Assembly: GCA_004154925.1 (NCBI GenBank)
Contig: QJNS01000005.1
Coordinates: 1 to 64,000, forward strand
From: Monosporascus cannonballus
Taxonomy: Eukaryota; Ascomycota; Sordariomycetes; Xylariales
Length of the DNA: 64,000 bases
Direction of reading: 5' to 3'
The notes under the pieces are model-generated. The model was not told the origin of the DNA and did not search any database. It worked only from the letters and a program-made list of their open reading frames with translations. Positions 23,164 through 35,200 of the stretch are shown here, in pieces. A program made the position numbers and the translations under genes. Position 1 is the first letter of the stretch. Each line of letters starts with the position of its first letter.

Positions 23164-23480
23164 TGTCATGACTCAACGAGCCACGATCTCCAGAAACAGT
23201 CTGCCACGACCCAACCACAAGTACGCGATGGGGCAGATTACGTAATGGATCATTAACTCATTGGTAGTAAGCCAGTAAACCGAATCAAAATATATACGTT
23301 TATTATTTCCATAATTTAGATAATATTAGTTTATAATAATAATTCGTTACCTAAAATACTTGTGGTATTAAAAGATATAATACGTTATTATATTTATTAC
23401 TTAAAATCCTACGATATTTTTGTTAATATAAACCCGTATAATTAATATTTAATAATTAGTTAAACTTTTTAGCCGTTATA
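23164..23480 (+). repeat. E1 5' LTR
   Basis: TGTCATGACTCAACGAGCC... to ...AGCCGTTATA, 317 bp. It matches the LTRs at 56343 and 57243 in both U3 and R-U5 but is shorter in the repeated U3 part. It carries a TACGTA hexamer (23239-23244) where related LTRs have CACGTG. The preceding five bases are ATTGG, with no matching copy at the other end. Confidence 0.85.
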
Positions 23481-24024
23481 CGTTACAAGCTTTTATTTAG
23501 TAATACCGTCAGACTTTGAACAATATCGCTGATATTATATTTACCAGCAAATAGCCCGAACAGCTTACTTACCAGCTTTTTGATAACCCGGATATTGGAA
23601 TAGAATCCGAAAAAGAATAACTTCGCCTTTCTCGCGAAAACATTCTCCGACGTCTGGATACCATAAATAAACGCATTTTTCAGCTCGAAAAAGACAATAA
23701 TAACCTTACGATATCCTTTTAAGATACTTACAAAAAACTTAAGAAAAAAAAGGCTTCCGAAACCGGAAAGCCTTTTTAAATAAGTTAAGTTCTTTAGCTG
23801 AATTTTATTAAGAAATTAAAAAAGGTTCTTAAGCTTTTTAAGCTGGAACTTTTTGACGGAACCTTAATTAAGTTATAACTGTTCTTAATTTAATACCGAA
23901 TATATTTCGGGTATTTTCCTATTCGATTAATTACGTTTATCGTACTAATAAAATTTGCGGTCGGACAACTTACCGGAGATACGGTTATTTAATTAGAGCT
24001 TGTAATAAAAAAATACATTATTTT
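23481..24024 (+). pseudogene. E1 gag N-terminal remnant
   Basis: It follows the LTR directly. The leader CGTTACAAGCTTTTATTTAG is shared with D1, and the frame then gives a Gag-like start with K-Q-P-E-Q and a coiled-coil-like stretch (R-L-D-T-I-N-K-R-I-F-Q-L-E-K-D-N) near 23650-23700. It is parallel to the starts of D1 and G1. It is cut at 24024 by the D1 LTR; the rest of E1 gag was not found. Broken by stops. Confidence 0.65.
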
Positions 24025-24467
24025 TGTTATGACCTAATGGTCTTGGCCCTTTACTGACGGTTGGGCCCTCAGGGAAACCAGCCCCGACCTACGCTAAAAA
24101 GTTACGTAACTGGCTTAATAGGTTCAAACATTATTATTGGTTTAAGAACGTTAAACTAATTAAGCTACGGAGAGCTTAAAGGGGCTTAAAGAAACTTTAT
24201 TAACTAAATATCTTTAAGCTATTTTAAAATAGCTTAAGCCAAAACGAAAATATATACGTTTATTATTTTAATAATTTAAATGGTTTTAGCGTATAATATT
24301 TATAAATATTAATTATTTGTAATAAAGTTTCGTTATTCGAAATATCATTAGTATTACGAAATATAATATAATTATTATATTTATTACTTAATTTTTTACG
24401 ATACTTCTGCTAAAATAAACCCGTACGATTAAGGTTTAACAATTGGTTAAACCACTTAGCCGTTATA
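24025..24467 (+). repeat. D1 5' LTR
   Basis: TGTTATGACCTAATGG... to ...TAGCCGTTATA, 443 bp. The U3 differs from the E, C and G types and is rich in AGCTTAAA-type text. R-U5 is shared with them. It carries TACGTA at 24103-24108, equivalent to CACGTG in the reverse D-type LTR at 57810-57815. It inserted in E1 gag; the preceding 5 bp are ATTTT. Confidence 0.85.
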
Positions 24468-25401
24468 CGTTACAAGCTTTTATTTAGTAATACCGTTAAG
24501 CTCTGAGCAATATCGCCGACGCTATATTTACCAAGAAGCAGCCCGAACAGCTTATTTATCAAGTTCCTGATAACTCGGATACTGGAATAGAATTGGAAAA
24601 GAAAAAACCTCGCGTTTTTCGCGAAGAAATTTTTAATATTTAGATACTATAAACAAATACATTTTTTAACTTAAAAAAGATAATAATAATCTTATAACGT
24701 CCCTTAAAGCCGCTTACGAGAAACTTAAGGAAAAAGGGAAAGCTCCTAAGATTAAAAGATTTTTTCGAACAAATCAGGTTATTTAGCTAAATTCTATTAA
24801 GGAATTAAAAAAAGTTCTTAAATTTCGTAAACTAGAACTTTTCGATAAAATTTCGACCAAATTATAATTATTTTTAACATAATACCGAACATATTTCGGG
24901 TATTTTTTTTATTCGATTTATCACGCCTATTTTATAAGTTAAGTTCGTAATTAAACGATTTACTGAAAATACGGTTATTTAATTCCAACTTACTTTAAGG
25001 GAATACGTTATTGTATTAATTAAAAATCGAAACTCAAAAATAACGCGAATTTATATTAATTATAAATAATTTAAATAAATACTAACGACAGTTTTCGGAA
25101 TAATAAACGAAAAAATAAAGAATAAAATATAAATTTAGCAGTTATAACCAAAAGACTTAATATGTAATTACGACAATACGTTAATTTAATTAGCCGTTAT
25201 ACTAAACTGGAAACAAGAAATATTAATGGCCAAATTTTTCGAGAGCCTAAAAAAAGTACTGGAAAAACTTTTTAAATTTAATCGGCCTAAATATTTATCA
25301 GATTATATCGTAATAACAGTTAAGATCGACGATCGATAATACGCCTGGCGTATTAAAGATACTAAAAGAAGAAAAAATAATAAACTCCGATATACGGCTA
25401 A
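24468..25401 (+). pseudogene. D1 gag remnant, segment 1
   Basis: The leader and gag start are parallel to E1. The later part is a Gag segment that reads toward R-R-K-N-N-K at about 25365-25385 and is cut by C1 within the gag. The reading resumes at 32134 with matching text; the uninterrupted G1 homologue at 43780-43870 shows how the two sides join. Confidence 0.7.
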
Positions 25402-25406
25402 TACCA
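25402..25406 (+). repeat. Target-site duplication TACCA, left copy of C1
   Basis: It matches 32134-32138 and frames element C1 as a simple complete insertion in D1 gag. Confidence 0.92.
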
Positions 25407-25784
25407 TGTTATGACCTAACGGGCTGCGGCCTCAGAAAACGGTCGCAACGGTGACTAAGCCATGTGGATCGAGTCACGTGATGGCTCGATAGGATCGATC
25501 GTAGAGCCTCTAGAGCCGGGCTTGACAGGATCGATCGTAAAGCTTTTAAAGCCGGGTTTAACAAAATGAAAGAATTAAGTATAAAGATATTCATTATTTC
25601 CATAATTTAGATAATTTTAGCTTATAATATTTATTAATATTAATTGTTTTTAATAAAGTATTTCCGGTATTAAAAAACGTAACATAATTACTATATTTAT
25701 TGTTTAGATTTTTACGATACTTCTATTAACATAAATTCGTCGACTTAAGGTTTAATAATTGGTTAAACCGCTTAATTCGTTATA
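25407..25784 (+). repeat. C1 5' LTR with tandem 36-bp U3 repeat
   Basis: TGTTATGACCTAACGGGCTG... to ...ATTCGTTATA. U3 contains two 36-bp units at 25491-25526 and 25527-25562, each starting AGGATCGATCGTA. An intact CACGTG lies at 25475-25480. The repeats and palindrome look like transcriptional control sites (inference). Confidence 0.92.
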
Positions 25785-26720
25785 CGTTATAAGCTTTTGT
25801 TCAGTAATACCGTCAGATTCTAAGCAATATTTAATATTGTTAAAATGTTGACCAGTATTTAGGAAACCCCTATTTAACAGCTTTAGGCTTGAATTCGGGA
25901 GCTAGAAAAAGAAGTTCGACAGCTTAAGGTTACGCCATTTACCTAATTTTTTTTCGCCCGTATAAAGCCAAAAAAGCCAAAACCTTACGATAAAAAAGGT
26001 AACCTTTAAACCTTTTTAATTTAGGTATAAGTTTACTTTCGTTTCCTAGATCTTAATAACCTAGCGGATATCGTCCTAGCAGTAAAAATATGCTTAATAA
26101 AAAATACGGTTAATTAGTTTAAGCCTATTATGAAAAACTTTTTGGAAGTAAGAAAAATAAATAAGAAGGACTTTATTAATAAGATTTTTTTAATTTATAT
26201 CAATTTCGAAAATAAGCTACGCGATAATTTCGGCAATCCGGATAAAAAACGATTAATGGCTTAATAATTTTTATAATTCCGACAGAAAAAATCTGCGTCC
26301 AAATACGCCGTAATATTTAAGAATTTTGCGGTTAAGGCGGAATGGGAAAATAATAAAGCCGATACCCTTATTAACATATTTTATAAAGGGCTAAAGAATA
26401 ATGTAAAAGATGAAATTATTTGGATTAAATAATTAATTGCCTTAGATAGGTATATTGCAAAAGTAATTAAAATTAATAATTAATAATTTAAAAAACGACA
26501 AAAGAAAAAACGATAATATGTTTTACGTTTAAGATATAATAAGTTTAACCAGGGGAAAAAACGAAACGTACTCTTTATTTTTTATAGAACGGCGTTAAAA
26601 CTTATGGAATTTAGCGTTACCCATAAACAAAATTAAAGCCAGATTAAATGCTTTAATTGCGGCAAAATAGGATATAAGGCTTATAAATGCAAGAAACCTA
26701 AGAAGTTACGATAAAATAAC
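25785..26720 (+). pseudogene. C1 gag remnant with near-intact zinc knuckle
   Basis: The knuckle C-F-N-C-G-K-I-G-Y-K-A-Y-K-C lies at 26649-26690, with exact CX2CX4HX4C spacing and only His changed to Tyr (CAT to TAT). Upstream text contains Gag-like W-E-N-N-K-A-D-T-L near 26340-26375. It acts in RNA packaging in intact relatives. Several frame breaks. Confidence 0.8.
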
Positions 26721-26959
26721 TGGACCTTTGTACCGAAGGGATAATCCAGGAATAATTAAGAAAATAATAATAAAATTATTAATATAATTTAAGCCAAATA
26801 TGTATTAGGCCTTGAGCAAAAGGTCCAATAGGGATTATTACGATAAGAAATTCGATAAAGGATGCGAAAAACCAGAAAGATAGTTTAATAGATATTACGA
26901 GCATAACAAAAAACGTTATAAGGATAGTTATACGAATACCGGGATTAGATAAAAAAATT

Positions 26960-27960
26960 TTGTTCCGGAACTTTCGATTAATACGGCAAAATATATGTTA
27001 TATATTGTCGACGACGAGAATATCCCGATTACGAGGAATAAAAATAATATATTTACGTACGAATTACCTATATATATTATAAGGGATTTAATTTTCCAAA
27101 CCGTACCGGGCATAATAAGAATAATAAATAATAATATCGACAGTTTCGAATTATAACCCCAGGAAATATTTAATAGCTGGCCGAAGTAAAAAGCTGGCCC
27201 GAAAAAAAATAATGCCCGTAAAAAAGCCCTTTTTGTTATTATGAATAATATAACTACTAAACGGAAAAGGAGTTAATCCAGCGTACGGTAAAAAAATACT
27301 GCTAGAAAATTATTACGGATTTTTATTTTTAATTGGTATTTATTATAAATTCTTACGAAAAAAAGGTTATTAAGGAAAAAATACGTTAGTTTATAGGAAG
27401 TTTTTAAAACGATAGCCAAAATAATGCATAATGGGATATAATCGTAAATATAAGAAAATAATTTATTCGATAAAGAAAGGAATTGTAAAAAAATTAAGAA
27501 TAATTAATATGGTTTAAAGAAATAATACGCCGATAATAACAATAAATATAATAGCTTAATACGTTATATATAAAAATACAGATAAAGTTTGATAAATTTA
27601 AATAGAAATTAAAAAAAAGTTATTTATAAAAAAGCCGTAAAATGACAAAACTTAAAGGAGTTAAAGGGGAATTCCTAAAAAAGGTTTTAAACGCGATAAT
27701 AGGAAACGTTAATAACTTTATTACTTTGGATATACGAATCGGAACGTATTGGTATACCGTAATAATGGATTACGGAGCTTTGGGCAGAAATTATATTATA
27801 CCGAATATAATTAATAAATTTAGATTGCCATAAAAGTATAAGTTAGAACTTTATATAACGACGAATGCCGAAAATTAGGAATTCGTTTACGATAACGGAA
27901 AAATTATATGCGAAATTAATTATTTTGAGATTTTTATTAAAGAATAATATTAAATAATTG
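26960..27960 (+). pseudogene. C1 gag-pol linker and aspartic protease remnant
   Basis: A conserved block I-V-D-D-E-N-I-P-I-T at about 27004-27035 recurs in D1 and G1. The protease box is inside a 63-codon open stretch (27642-27833) reading Y-T-V-I-M-D-Y-G-A-L-G-R-N-Y-I, where gypsy proteases have a D-S/C-G-A motif. The catalytic Asp is kept and the next residue is Tyr (TGT to TAT is a G-to-A change). Confidence 0.7.
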
Positions 27961-28399
27961 ATTTTAATATTATTTTATTCGGAAATTATAATATAATCTT
28001 AGGATTACCATAGATACGTTAATACGGAATTTTGATTAATGGCGGAATTAACCAGGTAAAGTTTGTTTTATTTCTTATTAATAAATAAAAAACGAAAAAA
28101 AATTAAAACTTCAATATTCGATTGATAATAGCGACGAATATAGGCATAAGGATACGATAAATACTTTACTATTTAAAGAAATAAAACATAAAAAAAAGAA
28201 TAAATATTAAAGAAAAATACGACGTATCGTTATTATTATTAAAACGAAATTAAAATAATTAAATAACGATTTAGAATAATAAGAATAACAGCTTAAGAAA
28301 TTAGAAAACCTAATTAATATATTATTGTAATATTATAAATACGAACAGTTTTTTAAAAAGAAGTTCAATATGAAATTATTAGAATATAGCAAATAGGAT

Positions 28400-29130
28400 T
28401 ACGAAATAATTTTCAAAAAAGGATTTTTAACGAAGTTTTACCTTATTTATAATTTTAATGGAAATAAGTTATGTATTTTCAAAGAATATTTGGAAAATCG
28501 GTTATAAAAAAGATAGATTTAACCTTCGAAGTTACCAGCAGGATACCTTATATTTTTCGTACCTAAAAAAATGGGAAATTACGATTTGTAATTGATTATC
28601 GACAATTAAACAACGTTATTATTAAATATTAAATATTATTACCTTTAATTACGGAAATAAAAAACCGATTTTACGGAACTAAATAATTTATAATATTCGA
28701 TTTCAAAAACAGATATAACCTTATTAAAATTAAGAAAAGATACGAATGGAAAATAACTTTTAAAACGAAATACGGATTATTTAAATATTTGGTTATATTA
28801 ATAGGATTTACGAACGTATTAGCAACTTTTCAGCGGATAGTAAATTACGTATTACGAAAATATCTTGATATTTTCGTCGTTTGCTATCTCGACGACATTC
28901 TTATGTTCTCGGAAACAGAAAAAATATATGCAGGATACGTTTATAAAATTCTTTAAGCTTTATAAAATGCAAAGTTACTTATTAATGCGGAAAAAAGTTA
29001 GTTTTATATATAGGAAATGGAATATCTGGGATATATTATCACCCCAGGACATATCAAAATGGACCCCAAGAAAATCGCTGTAATTACAGGATAGCAGACG
29101 CCAATTACGGTTAAGGAAGGACAGGCATTT
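28400..29130 (+). pseudogene. C1 reverse transcriptase remnant
   Basis: I-D-Y-R-Q-L-N-N near 28595-28615, W-K-I-T-F-K-T-K-Y-G-L-F near 28747-28785, F-T-N-V-L-A-T-F-Q near 28807-28835, and the catalytic F-V-V-C-Y-L-D-D-I-L-M-F-S-E-T-E at 28873-28920 with both Asp intact. M-E-Y-L-G-Y-I-I-T-P-G-H-I-K-M near 29010-29060 is the connection segment. This is the best RT frame in the nest. The plus-strand ORF at 28865-29083 is a different frame over the same bases and is not real. Confidence 0.88.
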
Positions 29131-29279
29131 TTTGGATTCGCCAACTATTATAGGAAGTTTATTCGAAACTTTAGTAAAATAATTATATCCCTTATAAATC
29201 TTACGAAGAAAAAAAAGAATTTAAATGGACGCCAGATACAAAAAAGTTATTTTAAGTTATTAAGGATGTAATTACCAGC

Positions 29280-29720
29280 AAGCTAGCATTAATTATGTAC
29301 GATTTAAACCGTTCCGTTAAATTAAAAACCGATATTTCGGATTACGTATTAAACGTAATAATTGAATAACGAGATAATTAAGACAAATTGTACCTTATTA
29401 TATTTTTTTCGTACAAGTTAAAAAAAGCCGAATTTAATTACGGCATTCCAAATAAGGAATTTATGGCTATTATTATGGTATTTCGGGAGTTTAGGTATTT
29501 CCTAAAGGGAAATTTATATTAGGTTAAGGTTTATATAGATTATTAAAATTTTACCCGATTTATTACGATTAGGGAATTTACAGAACGATAATTAAAATAT
29601 GTAAAAAAATTGGCGAATTTCGATTTCGTTATTATCTATAAGAAAAGATTAGAAAACGGCAAAGTAAATGTCCTAAGTAAGCGACCAAATCTTAAAAAAA
29701 ATTGGTTAAAATTAGCTATA
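29280..29720 (+). pseudogene. C1 RNase H remnant
   Basis: K-T-D-I-S-D-Y-V-L-N near 29325-29355 (first catalytic Asp kept), N-K-E-F-M-A-I-I near 29450-29475, and V-Y-I-D-Y-Q-N-F near 29530-29550 (H-to-Y at the usual D-H-x-x-L site). The module closes with S-K-R-P-N-L near 29678-29692, equivalent to the L-S-R-R box that ends RNase H in gypsy Pol. Confidence 0.82.
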
Positions 29721-29899
29721 TAATTTTTGATATTATTATAAAAGGATATTTACGCCTATAATAGATTGCGACGATTCGGGCAATACCTAGCGATATATAT
29801 TAGGAAATCTAACAATATAACAATAGCTTTTTAATAAACCAAAAAACAGACAAAATGTAAGTTCCGGAAAAATATCAGAGAAAATTAGTACGAAAAATA

Positions 29900-31145
29900 T
29901 ACGAACATTAATTATATAGATATTTAGGGATTTACAAAACGCTAGAAAGATTTTAACGCATATATTTCTTTCTTAAAATGAAATTAACAATATAAAAAAT
30001 TATACGGCAATACGATATTTACGCCAAAATAAAGGCTTAACGACATAAGCCATACGGAGAATTACAGCTATTACCAGTTATAAAGTGATTATAGTATTTA
30101 GTTATATTCGATTTTCTTACCAAATTTCTTATATTAAAAAATTTAATTATAGGAATATATTACCATAATATTTTCGTAATTATTAATCGATTTACGAAAC
30201 TTTTTTATTTTTTACTATATTATGAAAATATAAATACCGAATAATTAATATACATTTTTTTTAGATATATTTTTAATATATACGGATTATTAATGGAAAT
30301 TATATCAAATAAAGGATTAATATTCGCATCCATATTTTAGCAAGGCCTTATGGCATAGATTAGCTTAAATTATAAATTATTTAACGTATTTAAATCTTAA
30401 ATAAATAAATAAATAAAATAAATAAATCAAATTTTGGAAATTTATTTACGATATTATATTAATTACGAATAGAATAATTAAGTTAAAAAATTACGGATTA
30501 CTTAGTTAATTTATAATACTAATTATTACGAAAGCATTAAGATAATATTTGCGAACGTAAATTTTGGTTTTATTTTAAAAGTTTATAAGGAAACGCGCGA
30601 TAACGGTCCAATTAATATTAAAATAATTCCTACGTTAAAATAATTACGATAACTATATTAAGAAATAAAGATAAAACTGGAATTCGTACGGAATCAAATA
30701 AATAAATATTATAACCAGAAAAAGTTAAAAGAATTAATTTTTGAAAAAGGGGAAATGGTTTTTTTCGTTACAAAAAATATTTAATTAAAACGACTTAGTA
30801 AAAATTCGATTTTAAATATATCGGTCCATACAAAATCGCCAAAAAAATCTTAGAAAATAATTATTAATTAGAATTTCCATTAAAGGTTAAATTCTATTTA
30901 ATTTTTTATATTTTTTTATTCGAATTAATAATAGATACGATTAAGGTATATACGGTATAAAACGATATGGAAATAAAAAACGAACAGGCATACGAAATAA
31001 AAAAAAATATTTAATATACGAAAACAAAACGGATTTACTTAATACCTAATTAAATGGAAAAAATATTTAGATTTCGAAAATACCTGGGAACCTGCTAAAA
31101 ACCTTATTAACGCCCAGCGCCTATTAAAAAACTTTTACTAATAAC
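29900..31145 (+). pseudogene. C1 integrase and chromodomain remnant
   Basis: The integrase core lies at about 30100-30560, with a V-I-I-N-R-F-T-K-type segment near 30176-30200. The chromodomain at about 31035-31135 reads [13 protein letters not shown] and then [12 protein letters not shown]. That is a clear match to the C-terminal targeting domain of chromoviruses, which directs insertion to marked chromatin in known relatives. Confidence 0.85.
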
Positions 31146-31755
31146 GCCGAAATCGGTAAGGTTAAAAATTCCCCAGTTAATAAATAACCAATTTATGGAC
31201 TCCAGGTTGGACCAGTCGAAAAAAAAGCGGCTTTTGCCGTAGCAGGCTTGGCGGCCTCCCGATTAACCTATTTCTTTCGACGTTTCAACTTATCCAATTT
31301 CTTTAAGGACCGAAGCCCATAAGCTAATATATATGTTATACGATCGGCCTATAATTTTTTTTGTTTTAGAAAACAACGAATTTTGGCCTATGCCTGCTTT
31401 ATTTTTTTTTCGGTTTTCTTAAGTTTTGTTTTAACCTTAAGGTAGTTAAAAACGAGCTTTTCAAGTTAAAAAGTAAAAAGGCCGTTAATATTATAAAGGC
31501 CTTAGTTCCGTGTTACGGATTTTTTATACCGGGAAAAATCCGACGAAAAAATACGATAAAATAATAACCCGCGACGAGCACAATAAAAACATATTAGCAT
31601 GTCCACGGTTCGAGAAGTAATTAATTTGAGCAAGTTGTTTTGTTTTTTCGTTTTTCTGTTAATCGGTTTTTTAATACAACCTGATATAATGGCGGGAGGG
31701 AGATTTATAGAAAAAAAAAAATCTTCGAGACGAAAATTATGGAAAAGGAGAATCG
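31146..31755 (+). other. C1 3' tail and polypurine tract
   Basis: A 600-bp non-coding tail of less AT-rich composition, unlike the tail in front of the E-type LTRs. It ends GGAAAAGGAGAATCG directly before the LTR, a typical polypurine tract. Confidence 0.65.
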
Positions 31756-32133
31756 TATTATAACTTAACGGGTTGCGGCCTTAGAAAACGGTTGCAACGG
31801 TGATTAAGCCATGTGGATCGAGTCACGTGATGGTTCGATAGGATCGATCGTAAAGCCTTTAAAGCCGGGCTCGACAGGATCGATCGTAAAGCCTTTAAAG
31901 CCGGGCTCGATAAGATGAAAAAATTAAGTATAAAAATATTTATTATTTCCATAATTTAGATAGCTTTAGCTTGTAACATTTATTAATATTAATCGTTTGC
32001 AATAAGGCATTTCCGGTATTAAGAAACGTAACATAATTACTGTATCTATTGCTCAGATTCCCACGATATTCCTGCCAACATAAACTCGTCGACTTAAGGT
32101 TTAATAGTTGGTTAAACCGCCTAGCTCGTCACA
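31756..32133 (+). repeat. C1 3' LTR
   Basis: 378 bp, the same length as the 5' LTR. It starts TATTATAACTTAACGG (TG to TA) and ends CTCGTCACA. The tandem 36-bp U3 units are at 31840-31875 and 31876-31911, and an intact CACGTG lies at 31824-31829. TACCA follows. Confidence 0.92.
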
Positions 32134-33012
32134 TACCAGCGTTTTTCGATACGGCAACATTTTTTACGATACGAAACCAAGGCCCATGGAATTAGAAGTT
32201 ATTTATAAAAAGTATTAAAGCCAGATTAAATGTTTTAATTATAATAAAATGCGACATAAAATAACGTAATATAAGGTACCAAAGAAACCTCGTTAAAATA
32301 ATTAAAAACTTGTATCTAAAGTATAATTCAGAGAAAACAAAAAAACGGATGTAAATCCATTAATATAATTTAGCTTAATTAAGTACATATTAGGTCTGCT
32401 ATAGCAAAAAATCTAATAAGGAATGTAAAAAGCTAAAAAACTTGTTTAATAGGTATTGCGAACATAATAAAAAGCATTATAAGGATAATTGCGCGAATAC
32501 CAGGATTAAATAAAAAAAATCTGTCCTGAAATCCCTAATCGATACGGCAGAATACATGCTATATATTATCGACGACGAAAATGTCCCGATTACGAACAAT
32601 AGAAATAATGTATTAATAAACGAAATATCCGTATATATTACGAAGGAATCAATTTTCTAAACCGTATCAAGAATAACAAAAATGATAAATAATAATATTA
32701 ACATTGTTGATTTATAATCCTAAAAGATATTTAATAAAGGGCCGAAACAAAAAACTAGCTTTAAAAAGCCATACCCGTAAAAGACCCCTTTTATTATTAA
32801 TAATAATATAACTACGAAACAAAAAAAAGTTAATTAAATATTTAATAAAAAATATTAATAAAAAATTATAACGGATTTGAATTTTTAATTAATATTTATT
32901 AAAAACCCTTATAATAAGGTTATTAAGAAACAAATATATTAATTTATAAAAAAACTTTGAAATAATAATTTAGACGACGTATAATAAGATATATTTAAAA
33001 ATATAAAAAAAC
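32134..33012 (+). pseudogene. D1 segment 2: gag zinc knuckle and gag-pol linker
   Basis: It resumes D1 after C1. The knuckle at 32230-32271 reads C-F-N-Y-N-K-M-R-H-K-I-T-stop-Y, a CX2CX4HX4C with two Cys changed to Tyr and CAA changed to TAA. I-I-D-D-E-N-V-P-I-T near 32567-32600 is the conserved linker. It is cut at 33012 by copia element F. Confidence 0.78.
33008..33012 (+). repeat. Target-site duplication AAAAC, left copy of F
   Basis: It matches 39037-39041 and bounds element F. Confidence 0.9.
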
Positions 33013-33219
33013 TGTCGGCAGTTGAGTACTTTAGATACCCACGGCTGGCGCTTTGAAACAGTGCTCTGCAGCCTGGGACAACGTTTGTCCAGAGACCACC
33101 GTTTGTACAAACAGGACGTATATGTAAGGGCGGTACGCCCCAGACTTTTTTAATTTTTCTTAACATAGATTATTAAGCTATTACCAGTTTTTTGTATTTA
33201 ATTACTGTAACTGTTAATA
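33013..33219 (+). repeat. F 5' LTR
   Basis: TGTCGGCAGTTGAG... to ...CTGTTAATA, 207 bp. The first 150 bases have nearly normal composition; the 3' part is AT-shifted. The interior begins TGGTAACA, a plausible but unproven primer-binding site. Confidence 0.9.
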
Positions 33220-33299
33220 TGGTAACATTTTCTTGTTTTTGATAACCGTAATACATAAAATAAAATAATTATTTGCAAATTAAGTTAATAAAAGGAATG

Positions 33300-35200
33300 C
33301 GAAATTTTAAAAAAAGCCGTTTAATTAACGATTCGAGAAAAGATTAAATGGCAATTAACGATAGCGAATAAAATCCTTATTGCACAGGGTAACGTACCCG
33401 ATTTTTTTCTTTTCCTTTAATAAAAAGCTTCCGGTAATTAGGAAAAATAATATTTTAATAAAGGTAAAATGGAAAAATAAGACCGCATATTAAGTATGGC
33501 GGCAAGAAAAAAACTTGCTTTTGAAACGTTTTTTAAAACAAATATCTTATTATTTTAATTATTACAACAGTTAAAATAAAAACAATATAAAATCCTTATC
33601 CAGAAATAATAATCCGAAAATAACTTAAATAAGCTTTATATGTTTTTCGGCATTAATATTAATAGGATTAAATAAGACGTTAAAGTAAGAGAAAATACGT
33701 ATTAACGCGTTAAAAATAAAATGAAAAAATTAAGGCTTTAAAATACAAAAATTATTAATATTGTAAAACGAATATATAACATTATAAAACGATTATTAAA
33801 TATATTTTGATTTGGGGACAGTTATTAGTTATAAGAAACCGGAACGTTATTATTTTCGTCCCGATTAAAAGGATCGTAAAATTTAAAAGGTTCGCAAAAA
33901 GCGCCATAAAATGTTAAGCCCATCAAGCTAAATAACTTAAAAAAAGTACTTATTATAATGGAAAATGATATAAAAAAATTAACCGCCTAAAAAAAACAAA
34001 ACGTACCCGAAAAGAAATTTATTAAAAATTTAAATACCACGAAAAAAGCGAAAAACGTGAAAAAAATTATCCAAAGATAAAAATATAATATATAATAATT
34101 TTAATAATTTAAATAATTTATGATTATTTTTTCGAATTCGTTTAAGGGTTATTCGAAATAACGAAAACGTTATAACGGTTTTCTTAATAATTTAAATAAT
34201 TTTAACGAATTAAGTATTACCTTAACAAAAAGAAAAATTTCCAAAATGCTTAATAATAGAAATAAAGTAAAATTACGTTAAAAGCATTTCGATTTTAGCT
34301 TAAATAAGGAAAACTATTTGTTAAATTTAGCTAATTAGGAATTTTAAAATAACTTTTTTATTTTATTCCTTAAAATAATTAATTACGAAAACGGAATAAA
34401 GTTAAAATAATTAAATTAGTTGCTCCTTATAAAGGTTATTATTATGATTTGCAAAAAGGCGTTCCTAAAATTAATTATAAGTATTTAAAAAAGTACGAAA
34501 GTATTAAGGACTTTTAAAAAAATTACCGCCGCCATAGGTAAAATTAAATAAAAATCTTTTTGAAAAAAACTTAACAAAGTTACTTACGATAAAAAAAACC
34601 CAATATAATTTATTATTAAATTCCAGAAACCTTTCCGCAAAGTAAAAAGCTATGATATATAATTGAAACCGGAGGAATAAATTATTTTGTTTTTTATTAC
34701 TATGGAGAACCGAGCCGGGAATTAATGTAAAATTATTTAGTCGGTACTAAGGCAAATACATTATTTTTTCTAATAGTTAATTAACGATTTTAACAATAAA
34801 CTTTATAACCGCATTAATAATAAAAAAACGGAAAGGTTTATAACGCCTAAAAAATAAGGGTAAAAGTAATAATAATTTCAAAAATAAAAGGCCCGTATGG
34901 AATAAAAATGGAAAACCCTTTTGCTTTAATTATAGAAAATACAGCTATATAATAAAAAACTACCCTGAGCCACAAAAAAAGCAGAAAAATAATAGGAAGA
35001 AAAAACGCGTAAATAGCATTAAAGTAATAATAACGGCCAGAATAATAGTAATAATAGCTTTTGTAATACCTGTAACAGCGGTTAAAGCGAAAAATAATTT
35101 ATCTTTAAAGGTTTTAAGAATTTGTACCGGTTAAACGGAAAACATTTTAACGTTTAAGTTAAAAAATAACAGCTTTAGGACCTTATATAATAATATGACA
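33300..35200 (+). pseudogene. F gag remnant with zinc knuckle
   Basis: The knuckle at 34922-34963 reads C-F-N-Y-R-K-Y-S-Y-I-I-K-N-Y-P-E-P, with CX2CX4HX4C spacing and Cys/His replaced by Tyr. Upstream text has Gag-like hydrophobic/charged stretches broken by stops. N-terminal limit unknown. Confidence 0.7.

Larger units (their letters stand above)
25407..32133 (+). mobile_element. C1: complete Ty3/gypsy chromovirus, 6.7 kb
   Basis: Two 378-bp LTRs bound the element and a perfect TACCA duplication flanks it. The interior runs gag with zinc knuckle, protease, RT, RNase H, integrase and chromodomain, all on the plus strand. This is the best preserved member of the related C/D/E/G group and the reference for aligning the rest. 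Frames are broken by RIP-type stops, so it is not autonomous. Confidence 0.93.

Noticed and set aside
25409..25603. Minus-strand 64-codon ORFs at 25409-25603 and 31758-31952 with repeated A-L-R-S-I-L-S-S text
   Set aside because: They lie within the two C1 LTRs and simply translate the tandem 36-bp U3 units.
28865..29083. Plus-strand 72-codon ORF
   Set aside because: Out-of-frame reading over the C1 RT catalytic box, which is in another frame.
32939..33166. Minus-strand 75-codon ORF
   Set aside because: Spans the D1/F junction and the less mutated part of the F LTR; no biological unit.
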